Origin: Meconema thalassinum
Taxonomy: Eukaryota > Arthropoda > Insecta > Orthoptera > Tettigoniidae
DNA length: 64,000 nt
Reading direction: 5' to 3'
NCBI GenBank assembly: GCA_946902985.2
Contig: OX336398.1
Coordinates: forward strand, 235,956,362-236,020,361
In this document: positions 46,037 through 55,615 of the stretch, piece after piece
How the letters are laid out: every line of letters begins with the position of its first letter
Numbering within the stretch: the first letter of the stretch is position 1
The notes under the pieces: model-generated
The model's database searches: none
What the model saw: only the letters and a program-made list of their open reading frames with translations
Told to the model about the DNA's origin: nothing
Program-made: the position numbers and the translations under genes

Positions 46037-46230
46037 TTCCATTTGGCAACTACACAGCCGACCTCTACCTATGACGTCATTGACGGTCTCAGGGCGTGGC
46101 GGCCATATTGCCCATTAGCCCCTGGCCCAGCTATGACTGACCCCTCCATAACAATAACTTAGGGCTGGTTGCGCGCGGCGGCCATCTTGCCCATTAGCCC
46201 CTGTCCCAGCTTCGGCCTACATTACCTACT

Positions 46231-47980
46231 AATGTCTATGGATGATGACACATTAAATTGAGGATCCGCAAGGTTTTCTAATATAAACTCAGGAATACTC
46301 CAATCAGTGATGCTGATATTTTTATTGGGCAAATACTGACCAGTAATTGAAGGTATTACGTGAAATGTCATGATTCGTTCAAAGGAACTGAACCGCGAAG
46401 AAATCTTTGTTCTTACCACCGACCCCACCTTGATGGTAGTGTTATGCAACCCATGTATCGGAATATTAGTCTTTGTCTTTAACAATCGTAATTGGTGAGC
46501 TAATTCCCTGGTTATGAAGTTGAGTTGCGAGCCGCTGTCTAACACAACCCGAGCATGACGGGTTTTTCCCTCTGAAATGTTGACATTCACTACTGCTGTC
46601 GACAACAATACATGAGAGGAAACATTATTGTTGTGATTGTGCATTGAAACAGCATTACTACTATGTTGCTCATTAAGGGTGGACAATGAAGTATTATTGG
46701 ACACAATACTCTTGTTTGAAGTCTGACTATTAATGGGGTTCGGTGACCCTTGGTCCCTGTGAAGCAAGGTGTTGTGTTTATCCTTGCACAGCTTGCAACA
46801 TGAACGATTGCACTCGTTAGCGAAGTGATTTCCAGACAGGCAATTAACACAGAGCTTATGCTTCTTGATCTCCCGCCATCTGTCATAAACCCCCATAGAA
46901 GTGAATGTTTTGCATCTAAATATGGGATGTTCTTCCGTGCAAAGCGGGCATTTCTGATTTTTCTGTGAAAGGAAACAATTTTTCCTTGGGTTCGTGAATG
47001 GCCTCGGTATGAAACCAGACGCATTCGGTTTAGATGAAACACCTACCTGCTTCAGCTGTTTTGAGCGATCACAGTTCTTAGTCTCGATCGATTCCAATGC
47101 ATTACATGTTTCGAGTTGAAATTTGTCCAGTGTCTGATACTATGGTAGATCAAAAGTTGGTAGCGAGGTCTCCCATTTTTTTTAACGTTTCAGCGTCAAA
47201 TTTGCTTGTTGTTAAATGTATCAAAATGGCATCTAATTGTTCTTCACAAGACAGACCAAGCGCTGATAGCGACTGTATGTGCCGTCTGAAGCCGTCATAC
47301 AAGTCTCTTAATGCCTTGGAAGATTCTACTTCTATTTTGTTTATCTGAAGGACCGAATTAATGTGGGAGGAAACAATTGCTCGCCGGTTGTTGAACCTTT
47401 CTTTTAACAGGTTCCATGCTATGTCGTAATTGGCTGCAGATATTTCTAAGGACTGTAAAACGTCTGCGCCCTACCCGATAACACTGATTTTAGGTAATGA
47501 AATTTCTGTATTTTTGACAGATTTGCATCTTCATGAATGAGATTCTTAAAGGTATCGGCAAAATTGGGCCATTCTAAATAATCACCTGCGAATTTTGGTA
47601 AACTTATGAGGCAGTTTAACTGAACGTGTTTGCGAACTGAAAGTTGATTCACCAATAGAATCACTTAGCAAAGTTACTGACTTGGAAATTGCACCATTTA
47701 TGGATCTTATAAGACCAGATGTTTTGAAGTATTGCTCCTCAAAGTCGGAGCATTAAGATTCTTGTTCTGCTTGAAATGATTCATCCTCTTTCAAATCCTC
47801 TATTTGTGATTGAACTGTTTCATATTCTTCCCAGATTTTTGACAAGTGAGCCCGTCGATTTTCCAACTGATCTACGTCCTTAGATTGAGAATCTAATTTC
47901 TCTACGAAGCCTTGTATGCGAGATAAGCTAGCTTTTAATCTACCCCTTTTGCTACAAAGTGATTTTATTTTTTGTTCCAT
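46231..47980 (-). pseudogene. BEL/Pao Gag and protease
   Basis: From right to left: a coiled-coil-like N-terminus (47753-47980); the Gag block with LPKFAGDYLEWPNF and KFHYLKSVLSG (47446-47664); a further Gag region (47098-47445, in another frame); and zinc knuckles CVNCLSGNHFANEC and CKLCKDKH with an aspartic protease whose active site reads VVLDSGSQLNFI (46231-47097). Frameshifts lie near 47480 and 47100 and a stop near 47745. The last codons before 46231 join directly to the region at 34560 across the inserted element. Confidence 0.88.
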
Positions 47981-48383
47981 TTTGCACTAGCCATTCCCAA
48001 TAAACTGCTGAATGATATAAAACCACAATAGACCAAATGCATATACGTAAAAGAATGACAAAACGAAAAGACAAATACCTAACATAGTTACATAATACAA
48101 AGATGAACTCCTGGTTTTGTTTCAAAGAATTGCGGGAAAACTGCGTACAAATAACATACAGTTTTACGGGCGAAATCATGTGCGATCACTAGCAATACCA
48201 ATACATTGCAAGTACAAACGAACAGTTTTGAATGGAGAAACAAAGGAATGCATATGAGTCACAAGGAATAATTAAGAATGATCTGTGACTTACCAAGACG
48301 ATGAATTCTGTTGTCTAGTAGTCGTCATGCCGTCTTTGGATCACAGAGTTAAATTTTCACTGTTTTCCTTGCCAAATAATCGT

Positions 48384-48403
48384 GCCCGGAGGACCAAAAC
48401 TTA
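48384..48403 (-). promoter_or_regulatory. BEL candidate primer binding site
   Basis: Seven bases inside the 5' LTR, minus-strand sequence TGGTCCTCCGGGC starts with the TGG that pairs with the CCA end of a tRNA. The tRNA was not identified. Confidence 0.35.
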
Positions 48404-48665
48404 TGTCGAATACATCGAATAAGAAGTGGTGGACTGTGTGAAGAAATATATTTTACATTGTATGTACATGATTAAACACTGAACAAGTACAGTAGATATT
48501 ACATGCGTGCAATGACACCATGTCCGGTAGCCAGTGCTACCTCCTTGCTAGTGAGTCCTGCTTGACGCAAGTAAGAAAACGACCCTTTCTCTAAATGGGT
48601 CAACAACCCTCCCAGAAGGGTGACCAACTGTCATTAGAGTATGTACAGTGCCAGAGTTGCCAACA
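48404..48665 (-). repeat. BEL 5' LTR
   Basis: 262 bp, TG...CA, the partner of the LTR at 30705-30975. The target duplication CTGAG follows at 48666-48670. Confidence 0.92.
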
Positions 48666-48702
48666 CTGAGCAACCAACCAATGAACCAACCAACATAAAT
48701 AG
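48666..48702 (+). mobile_element. 3' end of the SINE split by the BEL element
   Basis: Starts with the target duplication CTGAG and continues CAACCAACCAATGAACCAA, matching the tail of the type A SINE copy at 60705-61212 (AACCAACCAATCAA on the minus strand). Confidence 0.75.
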
Positions 48703-49053
48703 AAAATTTTTAGTTAAATAAAAATATCTGAACACATTAGGGAACGTATCCATAATACGTGACCCGTTTAAGGGGGTAGGGAGGTCTTCAAAATACTACG
48801 CTCAGTCACAGGAGCGGGGGGTGGCTTAGATTTTTGTTACGTGGTCGATTTCACCGAGAGAAATTTCACGCTTTTTCGACCTATCTTTGAATATGGCGCG
48901 CAGTGTTTAGTGCTTCTTAAACTCACAGATGGTGGCGCTGACGCACATATGTCGAGACGTCAGCTGATCGAAAACAGACACTGTTTGTCAGGCAGTTTTT
49001 TCTAGTTTAGTGAAGTTGTCAAGCAAGTCGACGAGATTTCATGCTGTACAATA
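48703..49053. promoter_or_regulatory. possible 5' region of a small gene
   Basis: Less AT-rich than its surroundings, with no repeat family recognised. A GATGGTGGCGCTGACG stretch and a GTCGAGACGTC dyad lie 90-130 bp before the ATG at 49054. It may be a host promoter and 5' UTR, but no TATA box is clear. Confidence 0.3.
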
Positions 49054-49230
49054 ATGTCGTTGTACGATCGGCTGTACAAAGCTTTTATAAAATGTTACAA
49101 GAATTCCTTGTCAATGCAAGCAGTACACAAATCAAATGAATTGTGGGTGGCTTTTAAAGATGACCACAAAAGAAATCAGGAAGAGCTAGAGTGTCTAACA
49201 TTAAACAGAAAACCATTGCTGTTTTCGTAA
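49054..49230 (+). CDS. 58-codon ORF, possible small gene or first exon
   Basis: ATG to TAA, 58 residues, starting MSLYDRLYKAFIKCYKNS and continuing with ELWVAFKDD and EELECLTLN. The composition is that of a soluble, charged, mostly helical protein with no signal peptide or membrane segment. The pattern LYDRL..F.K.Y followed by NELW..FK vaguely resembles the N-terminal module of some uncharacterised insect proteins; this is recall, not a search. Two AATAAA signals follow at 49322-49327 and 49337-49342. It could be a short gene, a 3'-truncated retrocopy, or the end of a transposon. The function is unknown. Confidence 0.4.
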   Translation: MSLYDRLYKAFIKCYKNSLSMQAVHKSNELWVAFKDDHKRNQEELECLTLNRKPLLFS

Positions 49231-49321
49231 ATTAAGTTACGGTAGCAATATGTTTTTACATAAGTTTTTCTTCGTAATATTTAATTTACTAGTAATTATA
49301 AGCATGCATGCAGTCTTATGC

Positions 49322-49342
49322 AATAAACGCCGTATTAATAAA
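49322..49342 (+). terminator. two AATAAA polyadenylation signals
   Basis: AATAAA occurs twice within 21 bp, about 95 bp after the stop of the small ORF, in the right orientation. Confidence 0.45.
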
Positions 49343-49409
49343 GACGAATATGAGTCGAATTATTTTCATTTGTTTCACTTTCTGCCTGCGAAATGATTAA
49401 AGATTGTTG

Positions 49410-50183
49410 TTTGAGGCTTCAGTCTTTTGACTGGTTTGATGCAGATCTCCATGCCTCTCTGTTCTGAGCTAATCGTTTCATCTCTACATAGCTACCACAC
49501 CCACATCCGAGTCAATCTGTTTAACATATTCTAACCTTGGTCTACCCCTACAGTTCTTGTCCTCAACCCTTCCTTCCATACCTAAATTTACTATTCCTGG
49601 GTGTCTTAGTATGTGTCCTACCAACCTACCTCTTCTCTTCATTAGCAGTTGCCGGAAACATCTCTCCTCTCCCACTCGTCTCAACACCTCTTCGTTTGTA
49701 ACTCTATCTACCCATCTGATCTTCATCATTCTCCTGTAACACCACATTTCAAACGCTTCAATTCTCCTCTATTCTGCTGCACCAATAGTCCAAGTTTCAC
49801 TTCCATAGAGCACCCCGTTCCAGACAAAGGCCTTCAAAACTGACTTCCTAATACCTTAATCTATATTCGATGTCAACAGATTCCTTTTCTGTAGAAATGC
49901 TTTCCTTGCCTGAGCTAACCTACTTTTTATATCCTCTTTGCTTCGTCCATCACTGGTTATTTTGCTTCCTAAGTAACAGAATTCCCCTACTTCCTTTAGT
50001 TTTTCACCTGCCAATTTGATGTTCATAGAGATTTCTGATTTATTTCGGCTGCATTCCAATATTTTTGTTTTACATTTATTGATTTTCATCATGAATTCAT
50101 TCCTCAAGACGGAGTCTATACCATTCAAAAACTCATTCAAATCCTCAGGCGTGTCGGCTAAGATGACGATGTCATCAGCAAAT
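49410..50183 (-). mobile_element. RTE LINE, 3' fragment (second copy)
   Basis: Covers the C-terminus and 3' end of the same RTE family as 8928-12210, cut just upstream of the FADD catalytic box (DDIVIL near 50165). Frames 49484-49747 and 49856-50140 are separated by stops and indels. At 50070 it keeps the shorter sequence where the other copy gained two TTTA units, and at 49650 it keeps the Gln codon lost there. The 5' junction at about 50183 is followed by unrelated sequence. Confidence 0.9.
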
Positions 50184-50258
50184 CATTTCGAGGGATTCCA
50201 GCTTCTTGCACAGGGCCCGGGTTAGAGTCCAGGCTTCCATTCCATACGATATACAGTA

Positions 50259-50980
50259 CAGTCTGTTCCGATTCAACACGTAACTGTAAAATGGGTTGCC
50301 TACCCACCCGCAATCGGCTTGAAATCTGCTCGCAGCGCGCTAGCGACGGGGCTGAGTCGAGTCAGGTCGAGAGTTTTTTAAGATCACCGCAAACACCCGA
50401 AGAAATGGAGCTGGTCATTACCGAAGCCTTTGCGGAAATAACTCTTCGGATGTTGTCGAACGCAAGAGAGAACATCATGCGACGAGTGGCCCTCTGCTTG
50501 GAAAATGATGGACACCACTTCGAACACCTTATGTAAATGCCCATTTGCAGAAGATGTAAGGTCTGTGATTTAAAAAAAATTAATCGCATCGAAGACTGTA
50601 TACAATTTTGTAACAAATCATTTCCAAATTGAATCTCGTTTGTTGTGTTGGGTTAAAAAGCAATAAATTGTGTTGTAAATACATTGTGTTGTAATAAACT
50701 ATGTTGTAAAATAAAATATCCTTTCATAGAAATGCTCTGCAAAAGCCACTAACAGAAGCGTAAAATAACTAGTTCTGAAACAGAAATCGTTCAAACTTAT
50801 TGTGAAGCCTGTGTAAATAAATGCTGAAAGAGCAAAATACTCTGCAATGCTGCATAAGAAGGCGGCAATCAATGAAATCGAACTTAGCCCCGTCGCTAGC
50901 CCGCTACGAGCAGATTTCAAGCCTATTGCGGGTGGATAGGCAACCCATTTGACAGTTCCGTGTTGAATGGGAACAGGCTG
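50259..50980 (+). mobile_element. Tc1/mariner-superfamily relic with long inverted ends
   Basis: Inverted ends of about 100 bp (50259-50362 and 50880-50980) start CAGTCTGTTCCGATTCAACA on the left; the right end is CAGCCTGTTCCCATTCAACA when inverted. The interior carries a short transposase C-terminus. A TA precedes the left end but the right flank is CA, so the duplication has decayed or the family differs. Confidence 0.65.
50397..50536 (+). pseudogene. transposase C-terminal fragment
   Basis: The last codons of the frame 50291-50536 read ITEAFAEITLRML, ENIMRRVALCLE and GHHFEHLM before the stop. An ITPEML...RR..C....G.HFEHL ending is common in insect Tc1-like transposases with a DUF4817-type N-terminus. 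Everything upstream is terminal-repeat sequence, so only about 45 residues of the original protein remain. Confidence 0.55.
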
Positions 50981-51001
50981 CACATATCCCTTGACCATGC
51001 G

Positions 51002-51665
51002 CAGGGCCATCCAGTCTTTGCGCTCCGGGAGCGCGGCCGCACTCGGGGTAGCACTGGGCAGTCAGACTAGCGCTCCTTCCCCTACCACCACTACACTGTG
51101 GCAGCGAGAAGACGGACGATGTTCGGACCACGCTGACAAGATACGTACGTACAGTCGTGCGGCCGACGGCTCTTGTGGGATTGTTGACATATTAATAGGG
51201 CTGTTTTGCCATAACAAATATACCAATATACACATCGAATGGTACTCCGATGTATGGAATGTGCGGGAAACGAACACAAGTGTTAAGTAAAGGATATTGT
51301 AATTTATTCCAAACTGAAATGTGAACAAATTAGAGAGGAAAGTACAACAACAAATTGTGTTCTTTTTAACACATTACATCTCTGTTGCACACTAAACATT
51401 TGGCATGCCCTTTATTCCCGTTCTGCTTTAATGACTGCTGCTTCACCACTCTTTTTTATGCTGTTCTGTCGTGACCACTGTGAAACTGATTTACTTACAC
51501 GCTGTCAACAAAGCGAATTGGACTAGATAGCGACTGATGGATCGGCTGCACACTTGAGCGCGCTCAGCCAGCCAAGCTCCTCCCACCACTTCTGAAACTA
51601 CTTACCAACAAAGCGCTCGGAGCACCGGCTTAGAGTGGGGCCGGAGCGCTGTCTGGATGGCCCTG
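51002..51665. mobile_element. hAT-like MITE (CAGGGCCATCCA ends)
   Basis: The left end CAGGGCCATCCAGTC is the inverse of the right end GTCTGGATGGCCCTG, with further GCGCTCCGG matches inside. CAGGG...CCCTG termini are typical of hAT elements. No 8-bp target duplication could be read in the present flanks. The 664-bp interior has no transposase. Confidence 0.6.
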
Positions 51666-51822
51666 ATCTAGACAAAACTGGGCTTACTGAGGAGCTTCTT
51701 AATTTTAATGAAGATTGTTGTTGCCTTGATCTCTTGACTGAGTTCCCAGGTTATTGATCAAGAGTTGCTAAAATCATTATGGTGTTTGAAGCCATTTTCA
51801 GTATTGTCCTAGTAAACAAATG

Positions 51823-53299
51823 TTTGGTGCTTTTCAGTCGGTCAACACGATTGTATCCAAATAAGATGGGTTATTTCCCAATCCTGAAAATAAATTACAT
51901 TAGATTAATAAATACACTTGCATGACCAGTTTCGATCGTCAAGCGATCATCATCAGATCCATTACACTTAGGCTATAAATCTATGTCTGAAAATATGGGT
52001 GAAAATATGTACAATATATACAACCACATATTCACTCCAAACAAGCAAGTTCGGGAGGTCAATCACCACTTCCAGTATCTCAGCAAAACATCACATGGAC
52101 CACAACTAACAAACGTTGGCGAGTTGCATTATCTCAACTATTACTGCAACTAAATAAGTGTATATTTTATACCCAGGGTTTCCTACAGGGTATAACCAAC
52201 CCCTATCAGCCCCCCTCCACCAAATTGTTTTACCCGGCGCCTGAACCAAATTGTTTTGTCCTGGGCCCCCGGCAAATTGTTTTCCCTGGGGTTGTTAGCT
52301 CACGTCAGTTGGGGGTGACTTTGTCTGAAGAACAGTCGTAATTGTTTACAGGGCAAGACGTGAGTGTTACGTGTAGTGTTGGAGAGAGATAGTGCTGAGT
52401 AAAAAGAGAGCGCATGCAGGCTGTGGGCAGGAAGTGTCGGCTACTTAATGCTGACGGCTGATTACTAGGTTACAGAGACAATGACCGCGCCTTGATCGGG
52501 TACTGCGGCGCAGCGGATTAGGATTCGCTGGTTGACGACCGGAGTACAAGTAAGGATGCAAGAAATCAGAGTAATTTAAAAGAATGCAAATGGTTTAATT
52601 ATTCTCTAGAGTTGACCGTGTAAAAACTCACTAGTTGAATTTAACAAAGTACAAAGATGGATGTGATGATTACAAATTTAGAAGTTTGGACTTTTAGAAA
52701 GGATGTTTCAGGATACTCACCCAATCGGTTGGTCTGTCTGTCGATGGACGGCACTTCGGCGTGGTTCAGCGTCGAGTGTCGGAGAGTGACCCCGGCCTTA
52801 GTGTAGGCGGGTTTTTATTGGAAGCGTCAATGCTGTGTCAGAAAACCAGCACATTCTGGTGCTACTTTGGAAGGTTCCGAAAAGGTTGTCACATTCATTG
52901 TACCACTTGTCTTAAGGAAGTGTTGAAAAAGATTGCAACTTGTATGAGGGACTAGATAGCGAAGCTATGAGTGTAATTTGTGCAGGCTAGATGGTTGTAG
53001 TTGTTGGTTCCTTTATGGTTTAGGCGTGAAAGGTGGGAGAAGGGTGGTCAAAGGGGGCTGATAGGGGGTGGTTATACCCTGTAGGAATCCCAGAGTATAA
53101 CATTATATTGTAAATATTTTCACCCATACTTTCAGACATATATTTTATATCCTAAGTGTAATGGATCTGATGATGATCGCTTGACGATCGAAACTGTCAT
53201 CCAAGTGTATTTATTAATCTCATGTACTTTTTTCAGGATTAGGGAATAACCCATCTAGTTTGGGTACACTCGTGTTGACCGACTGAAAAGCACCAAACT
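51823..53299. mobile_element. long-TIR foldback element
   Basis: Inverted ends of about 200 bp (51823-52022 and 53098-53299) that agree at roughly nine positions in ten. Landmarks are TTTGGTGCTTTTCAGTCGGT, GATGGGTTATT, ATCGTCAAGCGATCATCATC and CCATTACACTTAGG. No coding sequence is present between them. A second TIR element is nested inside. Confidence 0.8.
52168..53099. mobile_element. inner TIR element nested in the foldback element
   Basis: Ends: TATACCCAGGG.TTTCCTACAGGG on the left, inverted on the right as TATACTCTGGG.ATTCCTACAGGG, with matches extending through GGTATAACCA and CCTATCAGCCCCC. It abuts the inner edge of the right arm of the outer element. A TA duplication is possible on both sides. 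The 930-bp interior contains no recognisable gene; a frame at 52761-52955 shows no domain. Confidence 0.65.
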
Positions 53300-53324
53300 T
53301 TTGTTTTAGTTGCTAAAACGTGTA

Positions 53325-54700
53325 GGTGTGTTTGTGGGAAATGGTATAAGTGCCAAATGCTATTATATACTATCCTAGTAGTTTCAGTTGGTATTACTGG
53401 CCACTGTAGTACCAGTGAGGACTATCACGGACGTAGTCCGGGTTTGTGGGAAACGGTATAAGTGCCAAATGGTATTATATACTATCCTAGTTGATTCAGG
53501 TGGTATTACTGGCCACTGTAGTACCAGTGAGGACTATCACGGACGTAGTCCGTGTTTGTGGGAAACGGTATAAGTGCCAAATGGTATTATATACTATCCT
53601 AGTTGTTTCAGATGGTATTACTGGCCACTGTAGTACCAGTGAGGACTATCACGGACATAGTCCGTGTTTGTGGGAAATGGTATAAGTGCCAAATGCTATT
53701 ATATACTATCCTAGTTGTTTCAGATGGTATTACTGGCCACTGTAGTACCAGTGGGGACTATCACGGACGTAGTCCGTGTTTGTGGGAAACGGTATAAGTG
53801 CCAAATGGTATTATATACTATCCTAGTTGTTTCAGATGGTATTACTGGCCACTGTAGTACCAGTGAGGACTATCACGGACCTAGTCCGTGTTTGTGGGAA
53901 ACGGTATAAGTGCCAAATGGTATTATATACTATCCTAGTTGTTTCAGATGGTATTACTCGCCACTGTAGTACGTGTGAGGACTATCACGGACTTAGTCCG
54001 TGTTTGTGGGAAACTGTATAAGTGCCAAATGCTATTATATACTATCCTAGTTGTTTCAGATGGTATTACTGGCCACTGTAGTAACAATGAGGACTATCAC
54101 GGACTTAGTCCGTGTTTGTGGGAAACGGTATCAGTGCCAAATGCTATTATATACTATCCTAGTTGTTTCATATGGTATTACTGGCCACTGTAGTACCAGT
54201 GAGGACTATCACGGACTTAATCCGTGTTTGTGGGAAACGGTTTAAGTGCCAAATGCTATTGTATACTATTCTAGTTGTTTCAGATGGTATTACTGGCCAC
54301 TGTAGTACCAGTGAGGACTATCACGGACTTAGTCCGTGTTTGTGGGAAACGGTATAAGTGCCAAATGGTATTATATACTATCCTAGTTGTTTCAATTGGT
54401 ATTACTGGCCACTGTAGTACCAGTGAGGACTATCACGGACATAGTCCGTGTTTGTGGGAAATGGTATAAGTGCCAAATGGTATTATATACTATCCTGGTT
54501 GTTTCAGTTGGTATTACTGGCCACCGTAGTACCAGTGAGGACTATCACGGACTTAGTCCGTGTTTGTGGGAAACGGTATCAGTGCCAAATGGTATTATAT
54601 ACTACCCTAGTTGTTTTAGTTGGTATCACTGGCCACTTTAGTACCAGTGAGTAGTATATAATACCATTTGGCACTTACACCGTTTCCCACAAACACTCCT
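53325..54700. mobile_element. TIR element whose interior is a 112-bp satellite
   Basis: Eleven to twelve head-to-tail 112-bp units (53328-54651) are followed by about 44 bp of the same unit in inverted orientation (54653-54696). The ends read AGGTGTGTTTGTGGG on the left and, inverted, AGGAGTGTTTGTGGG on the right. Each unit has two dyads: CACTG-TAGTAC-CAGTG and CACGGAC-NTA-GTCCGTG. The central base N is the main variable site (G, A, C or T) while the stems are conserved. Confidence 0.85.
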
Positions 54701-54986
54701 CATTATTGGTCGCAATGTTTGGACTTTTGGGTGTTTTTGGCAGAGGGGGTTTGTTTGGTTAATCCGAAGTCCTCTTTATCAGCCCCAATCAATTCGAATT
54801 GACGAGTTTTTACTGTAATTAATATTAAATGCACTTTTTAAATAAGAGTTCGGGACACTCGAGCAGCAGATAACACTTCCGTTTGGTTGTAATGTGCGTT
54901 CGTGGGCACGAGAAATATTTTTCAAAAAATCTCAGTTGTTCTAATTCTGTCCGTTAAATCCCAAGTCCTTTGAATCCAGGGTTTAC
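54701..54986. other. spacer, no gene seen
   Basis: No recognisable feature lies between the 112-bp array and the pogo-like element. Confidence 0.5.
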
Positions 54987-55615
54987 TACAGTTAAACCTG
55001 CCTAAAACGGACCCTTTATATACCGGAAACCAGGACGAACGGAAAACAAAAATCGGAACGGAGGTATTTCTTATGTAAAATGGCACTGTAAACCGGAAGA
55101 CTGCGTAAGGTGGAAAGGGGAAGAAATTCCAGAACTATAGGCGTAAATAACCTGACTAAGACGGATTATCTTATCTATAACATAATACAAAGCTATGTAC
55201 TAAATTTTGAGTGCGACTGTACTTGCACCAAATTTCTAGGAAAGATTACTGTAATTTTTCCTCAAGCATGCAGCAGGTATGCTACATTTCACAACATCTG
55301 TACCATTACTTTCACCAACCCACTTGTGATACACACAGCTTCCTTCTGAGAAATGAGAGTATAAGAAAACACTGAACTTGAGTGATCTTTTAAAGGTGTT
55401 TTCTTTACTGTGTACTGCATTTATTTACGTTCTGTAATTCAGTGATAATTACTTCTAAACATAAGAAACTCACACTGCAGGAGAGTTATTGAAGAACACG
55501 AGAAAAACAAACGTCCGGCTAAAGAATTAACTGTGTTGTTTAGAGTGGAAAAACTCAAATTATTTCTAGTAATCCTATGCTATAATAGTACATTATGCAA
55601 CAAGCCTATAATGAC

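Larger units (their letters stand above)
34567..46230. mobile_element. Polinton/Maverick-like element, palindromic, PolB only
   Basis: An 11,664-bp insertion in the BEL element with a perfect 6-bp target duplication AATGTC (34561-34566 and 46231-46236) and ends AGTAGGTAAT...ATTACCTACT. A 6-bp duplication, AG at the termini and a protein-primed PolB are Polinton/Maverick hallmarks. Unlike autonomous Polintons (15-20 kb with integrase, ATPase, protease and capsid genes), only polB is visible. The two arms (34567-38718 and 42654-46230) are inverted copies of each other, about 3.5 kb each once a LINE insertion in the left arm is removed. The unpaired centre (38719-42653) holds the polB N-terminus and repeat DNA. 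Confidence 0.85.
42654..46230. repeat. Polinton-like right inverted arm
   Basis: The inverse of 34567-38718 without the LINE insertion. Differences are scattered point changes, short indels and different numbers of TTAGG and TTA units. The inner limit is at the ACTACATT homology (42654); proximal to it, unrelated GAGTGTCATG-containing palindromic sequence occurs at about 42604-42640. Confidence 0.9.
30705..48665 (-). mobile_element. BEL/Pao LTR retrotransposon, minus strand, split by a Polinton-like insertion
   Basis: Two near-identical LTRs (TG...CA) bound the element, with a 5-bp target duplication CTGAG at 30700-30704 and 48666-48670. Without the 11.67-kb insertion the element is about 6.3 kb, normal for BEL/Pao. 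Order on the minus strand is LTR, Gag, protease, reverse transcriptase, RNase H, integrase, LTR, the BEL/Pao arrangement. The inserted Polinton-like element separates the protease from the reverse transcriptase. Several frameshifts and stops show it is inactive. Confidence 0.93.

Noticed and set aside
34567..46230. Assembly artefact (false palindrome) as explanation for the inverted arms
   Set aside because: The arms differ by many substitutions, private indels, an R1 insertion in only one arm and different TTAGG counts, and both outer junctions have the same 6-bp target duplication.
34567..46230. Polinton integrase, packaging ATPase, protease or capsid genes
   Set aside because: I looked in all frames of the centre and arms and found no frame with DDE integrase, Walker or capsid-like features; only polB is present.
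53388..54654. A ladder of overlapping 64-codon frames
   Set aside because: They are readings through consecutive 112-bp satellite units (112 is not a multiple of 3). The repeated peptide follows from the repeat, not from selection on a protein.
53325..54700. Hammerhead ribozyme in the 112-bp satellite (known from some insect satellites)
   Set aside because: The dyads are present but the conserved CTGATGA and paired GAAA core elements are missing on both strands; the same holds for the 70-bp satellite.
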